Numbered from the stretch's first letter, positions 16,130 to 25,392 are shown. The stretch: DNA of 53,615 bases from Pseudodesulfovibrio sp. (GCA_016342345.1 JAEINO010000023.1:1-53615); one strand, 5' to 3'. Numbers and translations are program-made. The notes: generated by a model not told the origin, from the letters alone.

Positions 16130-16948
16130 ATGCTGCGCAAGATTACGTCGCTGACGGGTTTTCTTTCTTTTATTATCACACTGATTACCAGTGTGATTTT
16201 GTACATTGTTCCGCAAGGACGTGTTGCCTATTGGGCCGACTGGACGTTTCTGGGCTTGTCCAAGGAGCAGTGGGGCGATATCCATATCACCGTTGGAACG
16301 CTTTTCGTTGTGGCCCTGCTGGTGCACATCTGGCTGAACTGGAGACCTCTGCTGGTCTGCATGAAAAACAGGGCGCGGGAGTTTTCAATTAAGACCGCAC
16401 CTGTGGTCATCAGTCTGGCCATCACTTTGTTCGTGACGGCTGGTACGTTGCTGGGGCTTCCACCCATGCAGCAGATTCTCGAATTTTCAGCATCGATCAA
16501 GGATTCAGCCATGGAAACCTATGGCAATCCTCCCTACGGTCATGCCGAGCAGAGTTCGCTCAGAAAGTTCTGCGGATATCTTGGTTTTGAGGTTGAAGAG
16601 GCGTTGGTTGCATTGCGCAAGGCAGGGTATTCCGTGGATGCCGAGGCCAAGGCCGAGATTCGCGAAATTGCCCGCGCAAAGGGTGTCAGTCCGCAGCAGG
16701 TTTACAATGATCTTCGTGCCGCCCTTGTATCTGATCCGTTTGCGGCCATGCCTTCCAGTCCGCCCGAAGGAACTGGCAAACTGAGGTTGTCCGAATTGTG
16801 TGCAACATATGGCCTGCCGGTTGACGAGGCCGTTGCCAAGCTTGAAAGGCTGGGTATTCATGTTGGTGCGGATACGATTCTCAAGGATGCAGGCAAGAAA
16901 AACAACATGAATCCGCAAGAAATATACAAGGCCTTGCGGTCGGAGTAG
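16130..16948 (+). CDS. DUF4405-like membrane protein with duplicated C-terminal helical domain
   Basis: The 272-residue protein has three predicted membrane segments (about 8-25, 52-70 and 87-108). His residues at HITVG and LLVHIWLNW have the spacing seen in DUF4405/cytochrome-b-like small membrane proteins, so haem binding is possible. The cytoplasmic tail carries two copies of a ~55-residue helical unit: one around LRKFCGYLGFEVEEALVALRKAGY ending SPQQVYNDLRA, the other around RLSELCATYGLPVDEAV ending NPQEIYKALRSE. AAGGAG precedes the start. It lies 121 bases after zraP and 6 bases before the kinase gene, so it is probably a signalling accessory of this system. No enzymatic function is evident. 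Confidence 0.72.
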   Translation: MLRKITSLTGFLSFIITLITSVILYIVPQGRVAYWADWTFLGLSKEQWGDIHITVGTLFVVALLVHIWLNWRPLLVCMKNRAREFSIKTAPVVISLAITLFVTAGTLLGLPPMQQILEFSASIKDSAMETYGNPPYGHAEQSSLRKFCGYLGFEVEEALVALRKAGYSVDAEAKAEIREIARAKGVSPQQVYNDLRAALVSDPFAAMPSSPPEGTGKLRLSELCATYGLPVDEAVAKLERLGIHVGADTILKDAGKKNNMNPQEIYKALRSE

Positions 16949-16954
16949 CCATTA

Positions 16955-18790
16955 ATGGAAGTTCATTCCAGCGGAAAAGAAAAAGGGCCTCTGGTCGCCC
17001 TGGTCCTGGCCCTCATCGTCTTGGGTTTGGGCAGCCTTTATCTGACGTGGCGTTCCATCGCGCACCAGCGTCAGATCGTCGAGGACAACATGATCATGAC
17101 CGGCAGTTCCATCTTGCGCGGTGTGGACACCAATATCTTGCGAATCATGCGTTCCTTGCGCATGAATCCCCAGGCGGCTCCGCTTTTCCCGACCATGGCT
17201 GAAGAGCTTTTCACGGAGCTTGCCCAGTCCGACGATATCGTTTTCATCACTCTGTATGATGCCAGCGGGAAACCGGTGGTGACATCGGAAACCGGTGGGA
17301 AAAAACCTACCATCAAGCTGCCCGAGACCATTACCAGTGACATTGAGCCGGGTCGCGCCTGGCATGTCATGGCGCAAATCGGGAAAAAGGCCGTGCTTGT
17401 ATCCGGTCTCAAGACCCGGCCCGGCATTGCCGAATTGTGTTCTGGACCGGGTGAAACCGGTCGAGATTCGAGGCAGGAGCATGGCATGGGGCAAGGTCGT
17501 GGTCCTGGTAAGGGGCGTGGTCCGGGACAAGGTCGTGGCATGAACCAGGGCGGGCATGATGAATCGGCCATTTTTCTGGTGGTTGGTCTCAATGCCGAAA
17601 AGCATCTTGCCCAGTTTCGGCAATATCGTCGTGCTGCCACCTATCAGACCGGGTATGTATTTTTGGCAGCCATAGTGCTCTGGCTGCTGGTGTTTGCCTA
17701 CCTCAAGCGCAGAGGTGCCAGCCTCAAGTTGGTCCGTCTGGAACGCTTTCAAAGCAAGTTGCTCGATAACATGCCGGACGGTCTGGTCACTCTGGCCGAG
17801 AGCGGCGAGGTCATGGCTGCCAATTATTCGGCCAAGAAGCTGCTTGCTCCGAAAGGAGAGGAAGGTGCTCCTGAAATCATCGGCGCCAATTGGTGTGATT
17901 TCGATTTTGGCCGCAAGACCGGGGACACGTCCTGCAATGCGTCCTATGAATGGGAACAATTCGATTATCAGGGCCGCCAGCTTGAAATTCTTTCCCTGCC
18001 GTTTCAGGAACAGGACGAGGACGCTGCTCCGGAACTTGGGCAGCGACTGGTTCTTATCCGTGACAGGACCCAGATCCGTTCGTTGGAGGAGGATCTGAAT
18101 GAAGCCAACCGGTTGGCCGCTATCGGTTCACTGGCCGCGAGTGTAGCGCACGAGGTCCGCAACCCTCTCAGTTCCCTGCGTGGGTTTGCCCAGCTTTTTG
18201 CCACCAAGCTCAAGGGGCAGAAGCCGCTGGATCAATATGCTACCACCATGGTTCAGGAGGCGGATCGTCTCAACCGTGTGGTCACGGACCTGCTCTATCT
18301 GGCCAAACCGCGTCAGCTTGATCCGGTCGAGACCGATCTCAACCATGTGGGAGAAAGTTTGAAGCAACTCATGCGTTTTGATTTCGAGAACAAGCAGATC
18401 GAGCCGGAATTTGATTTTGGCCCGGAGCCTGCGTTTGCAGATCAGGACGCACTTCGGCAGGTATTGCTCAATTTGATCACCAATAGCCTTGATGCCATAA
18501 CCGCTTGCAAGGATTGCGAAAAGCCAGGGCATATCAGGCTGACATCGGTGCGTACGGATGGTGGTGTGTGGCTTTCAGTGGCTGATGACGGGCCGGGCAT
18601 GGACCCGGAAATTACGGGCGATGTGTTCAAGCCGTTCGTGACCGGCAAGAAGACCGGTACCGGTCTCGGACTTGCTATTGTCCAGAACATCATGCGCGCA
18701 CACAAGGGTAAGGTCGTTATTGATTCTCAGCCTGGTGAGGGCATGGAAATACGACTTTTTTTCCCGGACAGGAACAACGAGGAAGCATAG
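16955..18790 (+). CDS. zraS: ZraS-like membrane sensor histidine kinase
   Basis: This 611-residue kinase should phosphorylate the adjacent NtrC-type regulator. A membrane segment lies at about residues 10-30, a periplasmic sensor at 31-230, and a second membrane segment at about 231-250 (VFLAAIVLWLLVFAYL). A PAS-like domain follows (LLDNMPDGLVTLAESG). The HisKA motif is VAHEVRNPLSSLRGF with its His near residue 398. The ATPase domain has the N box (NLITNSLDAI), DDGPGMDP and TGTGLGLAIV. Unusually, the periplasmic domain near residue 170-190 has repeated GxGRGPG units (GQGRGPGKGRGPGQGRG), echoing the tail of the ZraP-like protein. It is 6 bases downstream of the DUF4405-like gene and abuts the regulator gene. 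Confidence 0.88.
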   Translation: MEVHSSGKEKGPLVALVLALIVLGLGSLYLTWRSIAHQRQIVEDNMIMTGSSILRGVDTNILRIMRSLRMNPQAAPLFPTMAEELFTELAQSDDIVFITLYDASGKPVVTSETGGKKPTIKLPETITSDIEPGRAWHVMAQIGKKAVLVSGLKTRPGIAELCSGPGETGRDSRQEHGMGQGRGPGKGRGPGQGRGMNQGGHDESAIFLVVGLNAEKHLAQFRQYRRAATYQTGYVFLAAIVLWLLVFAYLKRRGASLKLVRLERFQSKLLDNMPDGLVTLAESGEVMAANYSAKKLLAPKGEEGAPEIIGANWCDFDFGRKTGDTSCNASYEWEQFDYQGRQLEILSLPFQEQDEDAAPELGQRLVLIRDRTQIRSLEEDLNEANRLAAIGSLAASVAHEVRNPLSSLRGFAQLFATKLKGQKPLDQYATTMVQEADRLNRVVTDLLYLAKPRQLDPVETDLNHVGESLKQLMRFDFENKQIEPEFDFGPEPAFADQDALRQVLLNLITNSLDAITACKDCEKPGHIRLTSVRTDGGVWLSVADDGPGMDPEITGDVFKPFVTGKKTGTGLGLAIVQNIMRAHKGKVVIDSQPGEGMEIRLFFPDRNNEEA

Positions 18791-20179
18791 ATGACAGAAG
18801 AACGCCTTGTGCTGATAGTTGATGATGAACCGGGACATCGGATGATGGTCCGGGCCGTGCTGGACGATGACGGTTGGATTGTGCTTGAGGCTGATTCCGG
18901 CGAACAGGCACTTTCCGTGCTGTCCGAGTCTGCCGAATCCGACCTGTTTCCCGCTGTGGCCATGGTGGACATGAAGATGCCCGGAATGGACGGAATGCAG
19001 CTTCTCAAGGAGTTGCAGATACGCCGTCCGAACATGCCGGTAGTTTTGTTGACCGCCTTTGGAAGCGTGGGGAGTGCCGTTGACGCCATGAAGAAAGGGG
19101 CCTTTGATTACCTGACCAAGCCCGCAGACAACGACGAGTTGACTGCAGTGCTCGGCAAAGCCTTTGAATATCACAAATTACTCCAGGAAAATACCAGATT
19201 GAAAGCCGAAGTCGGCGGGGCTGTCGATTTTATAGGTGCGAGTCCCGGCATCGAACGGGTGCGCGATCTCATCAGTCAGGTTGGACCGTCCGAGGCGACC
19301 GTGCTGATTCTTGGCCAGTCCGGTACTGGCAAGGAATTGGTGGCTGAAGGGTTGCATCGGGCCAGCCATCGGGCCAGCCGACCGCTTATCAAGGTCAACT
19401 GTGCGGCCTTGCCCGATGATTTGCTGGAAAGCGAACTTTTCGGTTACGAGAAAGGGGCATTCACCGGAGCGGTCAAGGACAAGCCCGGTCGGTTCCAATT
19501 GGCGGATGGTGGTACGCTTTTTCTGGATGAGATAGGAGAAATGCCCGCAGCACTTCAGGCCAAACTCCTGCGTGCATTGCAGGAAAAGACCATCGAGCCG
19601 CTGGGATCGATCAAGACCATCAAGGTGGACACGCGCATTGTCGCGGCCACCAATCGCAATCTCAAGGCCGAGGTCGAGGCCGGGCGTTTTCGTGAAGACC
19701 TCTATTATCGTCTGGCCGTGCTCGAAATTCGTATCCCTCCGTTGTGCGAGCGCAAGGAAGACTTGCCCTTGCTTGTCAGTTTCCTGTTGCGCCGACTGGG
19801 CAACAAGAACAACAAGATCATTCGCACCGTGACACCGGCCTTTCTCAATGCCCTGTCCGATTACGAATGGCCCGGCAATGTTCGTGAACTGGAGAATGTG
19901 CTGGAGCGTGCTCTGATTCTGTCGCGTTCCGATGCACTTGGCCCGGACCTTCTGCCTCCTCAGATTTCGGGGGCACGTGAGGCTGGTGTGGAAATGGAGC
20001 CGTCCGTCGCATTCATGGAATCGACCACTCCTGCGTCTTTAGAAGAGGCCGAAAAACAGGCCGTGATCCAGGCCCTGAAAGAGAATGGCAACCATCGTGA
20101 GCGCACAGCCGATGCCTTGGGTATCAGCCGTCGGACATTACAGTATAAATTGAAGAAGTTTGGGCTGACGCGCCGTTAA
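18791..20179 (+). CDS. zraR: NtrC-family sigma54-dependent response regulator, ZraR-like
   Basis: This 462-residue activator has a receiver domain (residues 1-120) with phospho-acceptor Asp near 59 in [13 protein letters not shown] and the conserved Thr and Lys at LLTAFGS and LTKPAD. The AAA+ domain has Walker A GQSGTGKE near 175, the sigma54-contact loop GAFTGA near 222, and Walker [12 protein letters not shown] Fis-type helix-turn-helix closes the protein ([22 protein letters not shown]). The ATG follows the kinase stop with no gap. Because a -24/-12 promoter and a paired enhancer-like repeat precede the first gene of the operon, it probably activates its own operon. Confidence 0.93.
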   Translation: MTEERLVLIVDDEPGHRMMVRAVLDDDGWIVLEADSGEQALSVLSESAESDLFPAVAMVDMKMPGMDGMQLLKELQIRRPNMPVVLLTAFGSVGSAVDAMKKGAFDYLTKPADNDELTAVLGKAFEYHKLLQENTRLKAEVGGAVDFIGASPGIERVRDLISQVGPSEATVLILGQSGTGKELVAEGLHRASHRASRPLIKVNCAALPDDLLESELFGYEKGAFTGAVKDKPGRFQLADGGTLFLDEIGEMPAALQAKLLRALQEKTIEPLGSIKTIKVDTRIVAATNRNLKAEVEAGRFREDLYYRLAVLEIRIPPLCERKEDLPLLVSFLLRRLGNKNNKIIRTVTPAFLNALSDYEWPGNVRELENVLERALILSRSDALGPDLLPPQISGAREAGVEMEPSVAFMESTTPASLEEAEKQAVIQALKENGNHRERTADALGISRRTLQYKLKKFGLTRR

Positions 20180-20207
20180 TCAGGCTGGAACAGTCTTTTT
20201 GGAATGA

Positions 20208-20236
20208 AGAGGGACAAGCAGCATGCTTGTCCCTCT
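20208..20236 (+). terminator. Terminator of the zra-like operon
   Basis: AGAGGGACAAGCA (20208-20220) pairs perfectly with TGCTTGTCCCTCT (20224-20236) around a 3-base loop and is followed by a T-run. It closes the plus-strand operon about 30 bases after the regulator stop. Confidence 0.95.
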
Positions 20237-20269
20237 TTTTGTTAATGGGTCATGATGGATTGAATTAGT

Positions 20270-21448
20270 TTACCCATTCAGAACCATGTGCTTTATTTCG
20301 TCAATACGATGTAGGTAGTCTGCCTGATACAGTGGGCCGTTGGCCGTGAATTGTTTGGCTGTTACCGTGTGGGCATCGCACCACTTGGCAAGAACCGGGT
20401 TTTTCCAGATGCGTGCATATCCCTTGATCATGTGCAGGGTGTTGTGACAGACCGGGGTCAATTTTCCGGTCTGCGCGAGCAGGTCCGTGTAATCCGTATT
20501 GAAGTCAAGAAAGAATGAACCTACGGCTTGAGCGCACAGATAGTTGCCGCCCGAGGCGAGTTTTTCCAGCATGGCGGTTTTGCTGAGTTGAAGGGGCTTC
20601 CAGGGGCGTGTCCATTCTGGAGCTGGTTTTTCATTCTCATTGTATCCGATTGATCCTGATTGCATGAATTCCGTGATTTTTTCAGCCAATCTTGGCCACA
20701 TGGAGCCGACATGCTCCACATCGCGGCTGGCATGAAGCCCGGTGACGACACCGTCTTTTTCTTCCAGTTTGATCTTGAGAAATGGGCAATGGGTCTCGAT
20801 GTGTTTGTCGGATGCGTCCCAGATGCCTCCGAAGACCCTGTCCATATCGATGACGTGGACATTGTCGAGTTCTTTGGTCCAGAGTTCGAAATGCGCCGGG
20901 GCTTCGCGACCGAGTTCGGCCCAACCTTGCAAGTAGGAAAACGGGTCCGGCCCAAAGGCCGGGAAATGGGACAGCCGGGACGTCACGATGATGGGAACCT
21001 TGCTGTGGATTCGACGGACATTCGCCAGCATTTCGCCGTACCTTTTCAGGTAGGTGGCGGGATTGGGCTGGATCATGCCGCACTGGTTCTGCATCCATGC
21101 TTCAAGCTCGGGATTGCTCGCCCAGGCTGCCGGGTCCATGAAGAAAATGTACTTGCTCTCGTTATGAATGAAAAGCGGGCTGTTCTCATGGAACAGGTTC
21201 ATGACGATGAGTTCGGGTTTTTCTTCGTCCGGTCCGATCATCTGGAACTGGTTTTTCACGCTGCGATCATGAAAATAGTTGCCAAGTTCCATGGCTTCCA
21301 CTTTTTCATTGAGATCGGCAGGGATTATTCCCGGGCTGCTGGAATAGGTGAACGGCGAGGCCAGGACCCGGTATGAGCAGTCGAACCCCTGTTCGGTTAT
21401 GGCCCGGCCAAGGAAATCCATTTGACAGTTGCCTAGAAAGTAAAGCAT
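20270..21448 (-). CDS. WcbI-like protein of unknown function
   Basis: The 392-residue cytoplasmic protein starts MLYFLGNCQMDFLGRAI. The GNCQ opening is characteristic of the WcbI polysaccharide-biosynthesis fold (an SGNH-hydrolase-like family). Other conserved-looking blocks are FFMDPAAW, VPIIVTSRLSHFPAFGPDPF and HVIDMDRVFGG, the last two resembling later blocks of an SGNH-type catalytic core. The C-terminal ~120 residues look like a separate helical domain. AAGGA lies upstream of the ATG. It is a single gene divergent from the metallo-beta-lactamase-fold gene and not near other capsule genes. The WcbI assignment is by motif only; a related SGNH hydrolase is equally possible. Confidence 0.5.
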   Translation of the reverse strand: MLYFLGNCQMDFLGRAITEQGFDCSYRVLASPFTYSSSPGIIPADLNEKVEAMELGNYFHDRSVKNQFQMIGPDEEKPELIVMNLFHENSPLFIHNESKYIFFMDPAAWASNPELEAWMQNQCGMIQPNPATYLKRYGEMLANVRRIHSKVPIIVTSRLSHFPAFGPDPFSYLQGWAELGREAPAHFELWTKELDNVHVIDMDRVFGGIWDASDKHIETHCPFLKIKLEEKDGVVTGLHASRDVEHVGSMWPRLAEKITEFMQSGSIGYNENEKPAPEWTRPWKPLQLSKTAMLEKLASGGNYLCAQAVGSFFLDFNTDYTDLLAQTGKLTPVCHNTLHMIKGYARIWKNPVLAKWCDAHTVTAKQFTANGPLYQADYLHRIDEIKHMVLNG

Positions 21449-21529
21449 TCATATTCCTTGATATAGAAACAATATAATGTGTCACCAGTTTCCGATAGTC
21501 GGTGATTTTCGTCAAGGTGCAAACCAATC

Positions 21530-22156
21530 ATGAGCAAATTGACCATTGAAACCTTTGTTCTCGGACCTGATGAAACCAATTGCTATCTGGTTTCCTCGGG
21601 CAAGGATGCTGTTATTTTTGATGCCGGAGTAGAGCCGGCGCGACTCATTGAGCGCGTCGAGGAAAAGAAGTTCAACCTGCAGGGAATCTATCTGACGCAT
21701 TTTCATATCGATCATATCGGCGGGGTTCGCGAAATACTTGACCGGTTTCCTGTTCCTGTTCATGTCAGCCCGCATGATCAGTTCCTCAAGGAAATATCCC
21801 TTGAAGCTGGCGGAATTCGTGAACTGGTCGAATTAATGGATTTCCCCCATGAACCGCTTTCTCCGGGACGGCTGAGAGTGCTTGGTCAGGACATGCTTGT
21901 TCTGGATACTCCGGGCCACACTCCCGGAAGCCTGTCCTTTTTTTTCCCGGCTGCTGGTTGTGTGTTCGTGGGCGATCTGATTTTCATGATAGCGGTCGGG
22001 CGGACCGACCTGCCACGCGGAAGCAGTTCCGTCCTGCTTGGCTCAATTCGATCCCGTATTTTCATCCTGCCCGACAACACTCGCATCTATTCTGGTCATG
22101 GGCCGGCTACCACGGTCATTCACGAGAAAAAGAACAATCCGCATTTCGTATTATAA
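21530..22156 (+). CDS. Metallo-beta-lactamase-fold hydrolase, glyoxalase II-like
   Basis: The 208-residue protein carries the binuclear metal motif THFHIDHIGG near residues 64-73, DTPGHTPGS near 129, the bridging Asp in FVGDLIFM, and the final His in YSGHGPATT. The order and spacing match hydroxyacylglutathione hydrolase-like proteins of about 200-215 residues. These are often general thioester hydrolases in anaerobes, so the true substrate is unknown. It lies 81 bases from the divergent WcbI-like gene. The ribosome binding site is weak (AAGG). Confidence 0.88.
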   Translation: MSKLTIETFVLGPDETNCYLVSSGKDAVIFDAGVEPARLIERVEEKKFNLQGIYLTHFHIDHIGGVREILDRFPVPVHVSPHDQFLKEISLEAGGIRELVELMDFPHEPLSPGRLRVLGQDMLVLDTPGHTPGSLSFFFPAAGCVFVGDLIFMIAVGRTDLPRGSSSVLLGSIRSRIFILPDNTRIYSGHGPATTVIHEKKNNPHFVL

Positions 22157-22451
22157 GCAAACCAAGTCTTTTCAGCATTTACTTTTTTATCCTCATTGCG
22201 TTATTGTTTAGCCTGTTGATATCGTCTTTTCTTTAGTCCCGACGAGGGCCCCCTCTGTTTTGTCAGGGGTACTATGACTATTGAATTTTATGGCAGAGCC
22301 AGAGTGTTCATGATAGTGCAGGTGTGTTTGAGCTTGCGTGAATTTTTGCAAGTGAATCGGCATAAAATTGCTATAAAGCACTTTTTCTCCGTCGTGATTT
22401 CTTTTATGGTTTAAATCTGGTTAACTTCACAAATATCACTAGGAAGAATTA
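22157..22451. other. Intergenic region upstream of the HDOD gene
   Basis: These 295 bases are AT-rich and contain no convincing gene. A GAGGGCCCCCTC block near 22244 is a short palindrome, and TATAAA/TTTAAA hexamers occur near 22372 and 22413. A promoter for the HDOD gene is likely here, but no hexamer pair with good spacing is assigned. Recognisable riboswitch consensus sequences are absent. Confidence 0.4.
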
Positions 22452-23519
22452 ATGGCAGAAGATACCGCCACTTATGTGACAGATATCGATATAACAGCAG
22501 AAACGCTTGAAGCGGCCCAGGAGTTGCTGACAAAGCGGTTTAAGTTCATCACGAATCCGGATGAATCAATGAAGAGTCTCGCCCGGATCGGGGCTGAACA
22601 TGTTGCTCGGGACATGACCCTCAATCCTGATAGATACAAGGCTGTCGAGGTTGCAGCTTCGCTGCCGGATGTCAAATCGCTTGACCCGTTGGACATCCTG
22701 CGTCAGGAACATCAGCTTCCGGCCCTGCCCCAGGTCTTTCTGGAGTTGCAACAGGCCATCAACGCCAAGAATACCTCGGCAGATGATCTGGCTGCCATCA
22801 TCAGTCAGGACCCGAGCCTGACCGCCTTCTTGCTGCGTATGGTCAATTCCGCTTTTTACAGTCTGCCCATGCAGATCGACACCATTTCACGGGCCGTTAC
22901 CGTGGTTGGGGTCAACCAGCTTTCCACTCTGGCTGTTGGAACTTCGGTCATGAATTTGTTCAAGGATATACCCGCCGAAGTGCTGGACATGGAGCAGTTC
23001 TGGAAACATTCCATTGCCTGCGGTCTCATCGCCCGGCGTTTGTGCCGCATTACGGGCAAGGGTGACCCTGAACGAGCCTTTGTTGCCGGATTGCTGCATG
23101 ACATAGGCCAGCTCATTCTACTGCAGGCTGAGCCGGAACGTGCGGCAGCGGTGCTGACTCACGCTCGCAGCAAGGATGTTCTTCTGTTTGTCGAGGAAAA
23201 GGCCCTGCTGGGGTTTGACCATGCCACCTTGGGCGGCATGTTGCTTCGCAAGTGGAATTTCCCCTTTGTCCTTGTCTCCTCCGTGTTGGAGCATCATCAT
23301 CCCAAGGAAAAGCAGAAAGCGCACGAGCCTGCCTTGGTTCATTGCGCGGAAATGATTGCCACCAGTCTCGGGATCGGTTCCAGTGGTGAGTATTTTGTTC
23401 AGCCGCCGGACAGGGCCATATGGGATTCCATGGAACTTACTGCGGAGAGGGTCAGTGAGATGATTGAAGATCTGGATGAAGAACTGGAGGAATCCTTTGG
23501 TATTCTCATTCAGCAATAA
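22452..23519 (+). CDS. HDOD-domain signalling protein
   Basis: The 355-residue protein has an N-terminal ~75-residue leader and then an HDOD domain (about 85-290) with LPALPQVFLELQQAIN, DPSLTAFLLRMVNSAFY and AFVAGLLHDIGQLIL. HDOD proteins are non-hydrolytic relatives of HD phosphohydrolases and usually act in signalling, motility or stress control. This one keeps HD at HDIG, and HHHP follows at VLEHHHPKEK, so some metal binding may persist. GGAAG lies upstream of the ATG. The next gene begins 69 bases downstream. Confidence 0.9.
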   Translation: MAEDTATYVTDIDITAETLEAAQELLTKRFKFITNPDESMKSLARIGAEHVARDMTLNPDRYKAVEVAASLPDVKSLDPLDILRQEHQLPALPQVFLELQQAINAKNTSADDLAAIISQDPSLTAFLLRMVNSAFYSLPMQIDTISRAVTVVGVNQLSTLAVGTSVMNLFKDIPAEVLDMEQFWKHSIACGLIARRLCRITGKGDPERAFVAGLLHDIGQLILLQAEPERAAAVLTHARSKDVLLFVEEKALLGFDHATLGGMLLRKWNFPFVLVSSVLEHHHPKEKQKAHEPALVHCAEMIATSLGIGSSGEYFVQPPDRAIWDSMELTAERVSEMIEDLDEELEESFGILIQQ

Positions 23520-23588
23520 GTTGAATTGACAGCGGAGATTATACGCCGTACTCATTTCTTCCAAACAACCCTTCACGGAGGCATTGGC

Positions 23589-23810
23589 ATGCGCGAAAGA
23601 GTGGAAGAAGTCTTGAATAAGGTCCGTCCCATGCTTCAGGCTGATGGTGGCGATGTTGAACTCGTTGACATTACTGATTCCGGCATCGTTCAGGTTCGCT
23701 TGACGGGTGCCTGCAAGGGATGTCCCATGTCGCAAATGACATTGAGAAATGGCATTGAACGAGTCATTCTCAAAGAGATAGCCGAAGTCAAAGGCGTGGA
23801 AGCCGTCTAG
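23589..23810 (+). CDS. NifU C-terminal-domain (Nfu-type) iron-sulfur scaffold
   Basis: This 73-residue protein corresponds to the NifU C-terminal domain: MRERVEEVLNKVRPML, then ADGGDVELVDI, and the cluster-binding GACKGCPMSQMTLRNGIE with CxxC near residues 41-44. It probably carries or transfers [4Fe-4S] clusters to client proteins. The ATG at 23589 has GGAGG at a good distance; the longer open frame from 23526 lacks support. It is followed by a long perfect hairpin and then gltX. Confidence 0.92.
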   Translation: MRERVEEVLNKVRPMLQADGGDVELVDITDSGIVQVRLTGACKGCPMSQMTLRNGIERVILKEIAEVKGVEAV

Positions 23811-23824
23811 TCGGCTTTTTTTGT

Positions 23825-23881
23825 CCGGGAAAGAGGAGAGGGAAGCTTTTTTTGTAAAAGTTTCCCTCTCCTCTTTCCCGG
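23825..23881. terminator. 20 bp perfect hairpin between the NifU-like gene and gltX
   Basis: CCGGGAAAGAGGAGAGGGAA (23825-23844) and its complement (23862-23881) flank a T-rich loop. The stem is unusually long and perfect. There is no T-tract after the right arm, so it is either an atypical terminator or a transcript-stabilising/processing structure separating the NifU-like gene from gltX. Confidence 0.7.
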
Positions 23882-23994
23882 TAATCAGCCTCCCTTTCTT
23901 GCGGATTATCTTGTAAAAGCATTTGCACAGGCAGATGTGGCGGGATTGGGGCGGGAAAGTGTCATGAAGAATTTTTGTTAAGGAGAATACATAT

Positions 23995-25392
23995 ATGGGT
24001 AAGATTGTTTCTCGGTTTGCGCCGAGTCCCACAGGGTATTTGCATATTGGTGGCGCACGCACGGCTCTTTTTTCTTGGTTGCTTGCCCGGTCCCAAGGCG
24101 GCGAATTCCGGCTTCGTGTCGAGGACACGGACCGGGAAAGATCTACGCAGGAAGCCACTGATGCCATTATTGATTCCATGAAGTGGCTGGGGCTTGTGCA
24201 TGATGACGAGATCGTGTTTCAGTCCACCCGTGTCGATCGGCATAATGAAGTTATCGATCAGCTTGTCGAGGCAGGGCATGCCTATTATTGCGATTGTTCC
24301 AAGGAACAGGTCGATGCCATGCGCGAGAAGGCTCAGAAGGAAGGCCGCAAGCCCAAGTACGATGGGTCCTGTCGAGAGAAGGGGCTGGCAACCGGAGTGG
24401 TTCGGTTCAAGACACCGCTTCAAGGAACCACCGCATTCAAGGATACGGTCAAAGGGTCCATTGCCGTGGAGAATGCCGAAATGGACGACATGATCTTGCG
24501 TCGTTCTGATGGTTCGCCTACCTACAATCTGGCTGTGGTGGTTGATGATCACGACATGGGTATCACTTCCGTCCTGCGTGGCGACGATCATGTCAACAAC
24601 ACTCCTCGTCAGATTCTCATCTACAGAGCCATGGGGTGGGATGTCCCGGAGTTCGGTCATGTTCCCATGATTCTTGGCCCAGACAAGAAGAAGCTTTCAA
24701 AACGGCATGGTGCGCTTTCGGTCATGGAGTACGAGAAGATGGGCTATCTGCCGGAGGCCGTGGTCAATTATCTTGCTCGCCTGGGTTGGTCCCATGGAGA
24801 TCAGGAATTGTTTTCCATGGACGAGATGGTCACCTTCTTTTCCACTGACAATCTTGGCAACTCGCCGTCTGTTTTTGATCTGACCAAGTTCGAGTGGGTC
24901 AACGGGCAGTATATGCAAAAGGCCGATCCTGAGCGGTTGGCTGACATGCTTTGTGATTTCTATGCCCGTGAAGTGGGCGTGGAAGAGGCCAAATCCGTGA
25001 CCAGGGAGGACTTTGCGAGGATTGCACCGCTCTTGCAACCTCGGGCCAAGTCCATTGTTGACATGCTTGAGCAGTCGCAGCCCTTTATCGTGGACGCCGG
25101 TTTTCTGCCGTACGACGAGAATGCCGTGAAGAAATTCCTCACTGACGAGACCAAACCCCTGCTTGAGGAAATAGTTGGACGTATTGAGGCCCTGGATGAA
25201 TTTTCCGAGCAGTCCCTTGAGGACGTGCATCGCCAGTTCCTGGAGGACAAGGATATCAAGTTCAAGGCCATTGCCCAGCCCATTCGTGTGGCCATAGTCG
25301 GCACGACCAAGAGTCCTGGTCTGTTCGAGACCATGATGGTGCTTGGCAAGGAGCAGACCCTTGCACGACTGAAGCGGGCTGTTGAATTATAG
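23995..25392 (+). CDS. gltX: Glutamyl-tRNA synthetase
   Basis: This class I synthetase attaches glutamate to tRNA-Glu. The 465-residue protein has the HIGH-type motif in SPTGYLHIGGART near residue 17 and the KMSKS-type motif KKLSKRHG near 240. It retains CDC and a further Cys (GSCREKG) that form the zinc site of many GluRS enzymes. The length is typical of bacterial GluRS. AAGGAG precedes the ATG. Many organisms of this group use a non-discriminating GluRS with GatCAB, but the sequence alone does not settle this. Two terminators follow. Confidence 0.97.
   Translation: MGKIVSRFAPSPTGYLHIGGARTALFSWLLARSQGGEFRLRVEDTDRERSTQEATDAIIDSMKWLGLVHDDEIVFQSTRVDRHNEVIDQLVEAGHAYYCDCSKEQVDAMREKAQKEGRKPKYDGSCREKGLATGVVRFKTPLQGTTAFKDTVKGSIAVENAEMDDMILRRSDGSPTYNLAVVVDDHDMGITSVLRGDDHVNNTPRQILIYRAMGWDVPEFGHVPMILGPDKKKLSKRHGALSVMEYEKMGYLPEAVVNYLARLGWSHGDQELFSMDEMVTFFSTDNLGNSPSVFDLTKFEWVNGQYMQKADPERLADMLCDFYAREVGVEEAKSVTREDFARIAPLLQPRAKSIVDMLEQSQPFIVDAGFLPYDENAVKKFLTDETKPLLEEIVGRIEALDEFSEQSLEDVHRQFLEDKDIKFKAIAQPIRVAIVGTTKSPGLFETMMVLGKEQTLARLKRAVEL

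Noticed and set aside
16952-17959. A 335-residue minus-strand open frame opposite the sensor kinase
   Set aside because: Antisense shadow, caused partly by the Gly/Arg-rich repeat of the kinase.
23118-24179. A 353-residue minus-strand open frame crossing the HDOD, NifU-like and gltX genes
   Set aside because: Spans three well-supported genes on the other strand plus a hairpin; composition is not protein-like.
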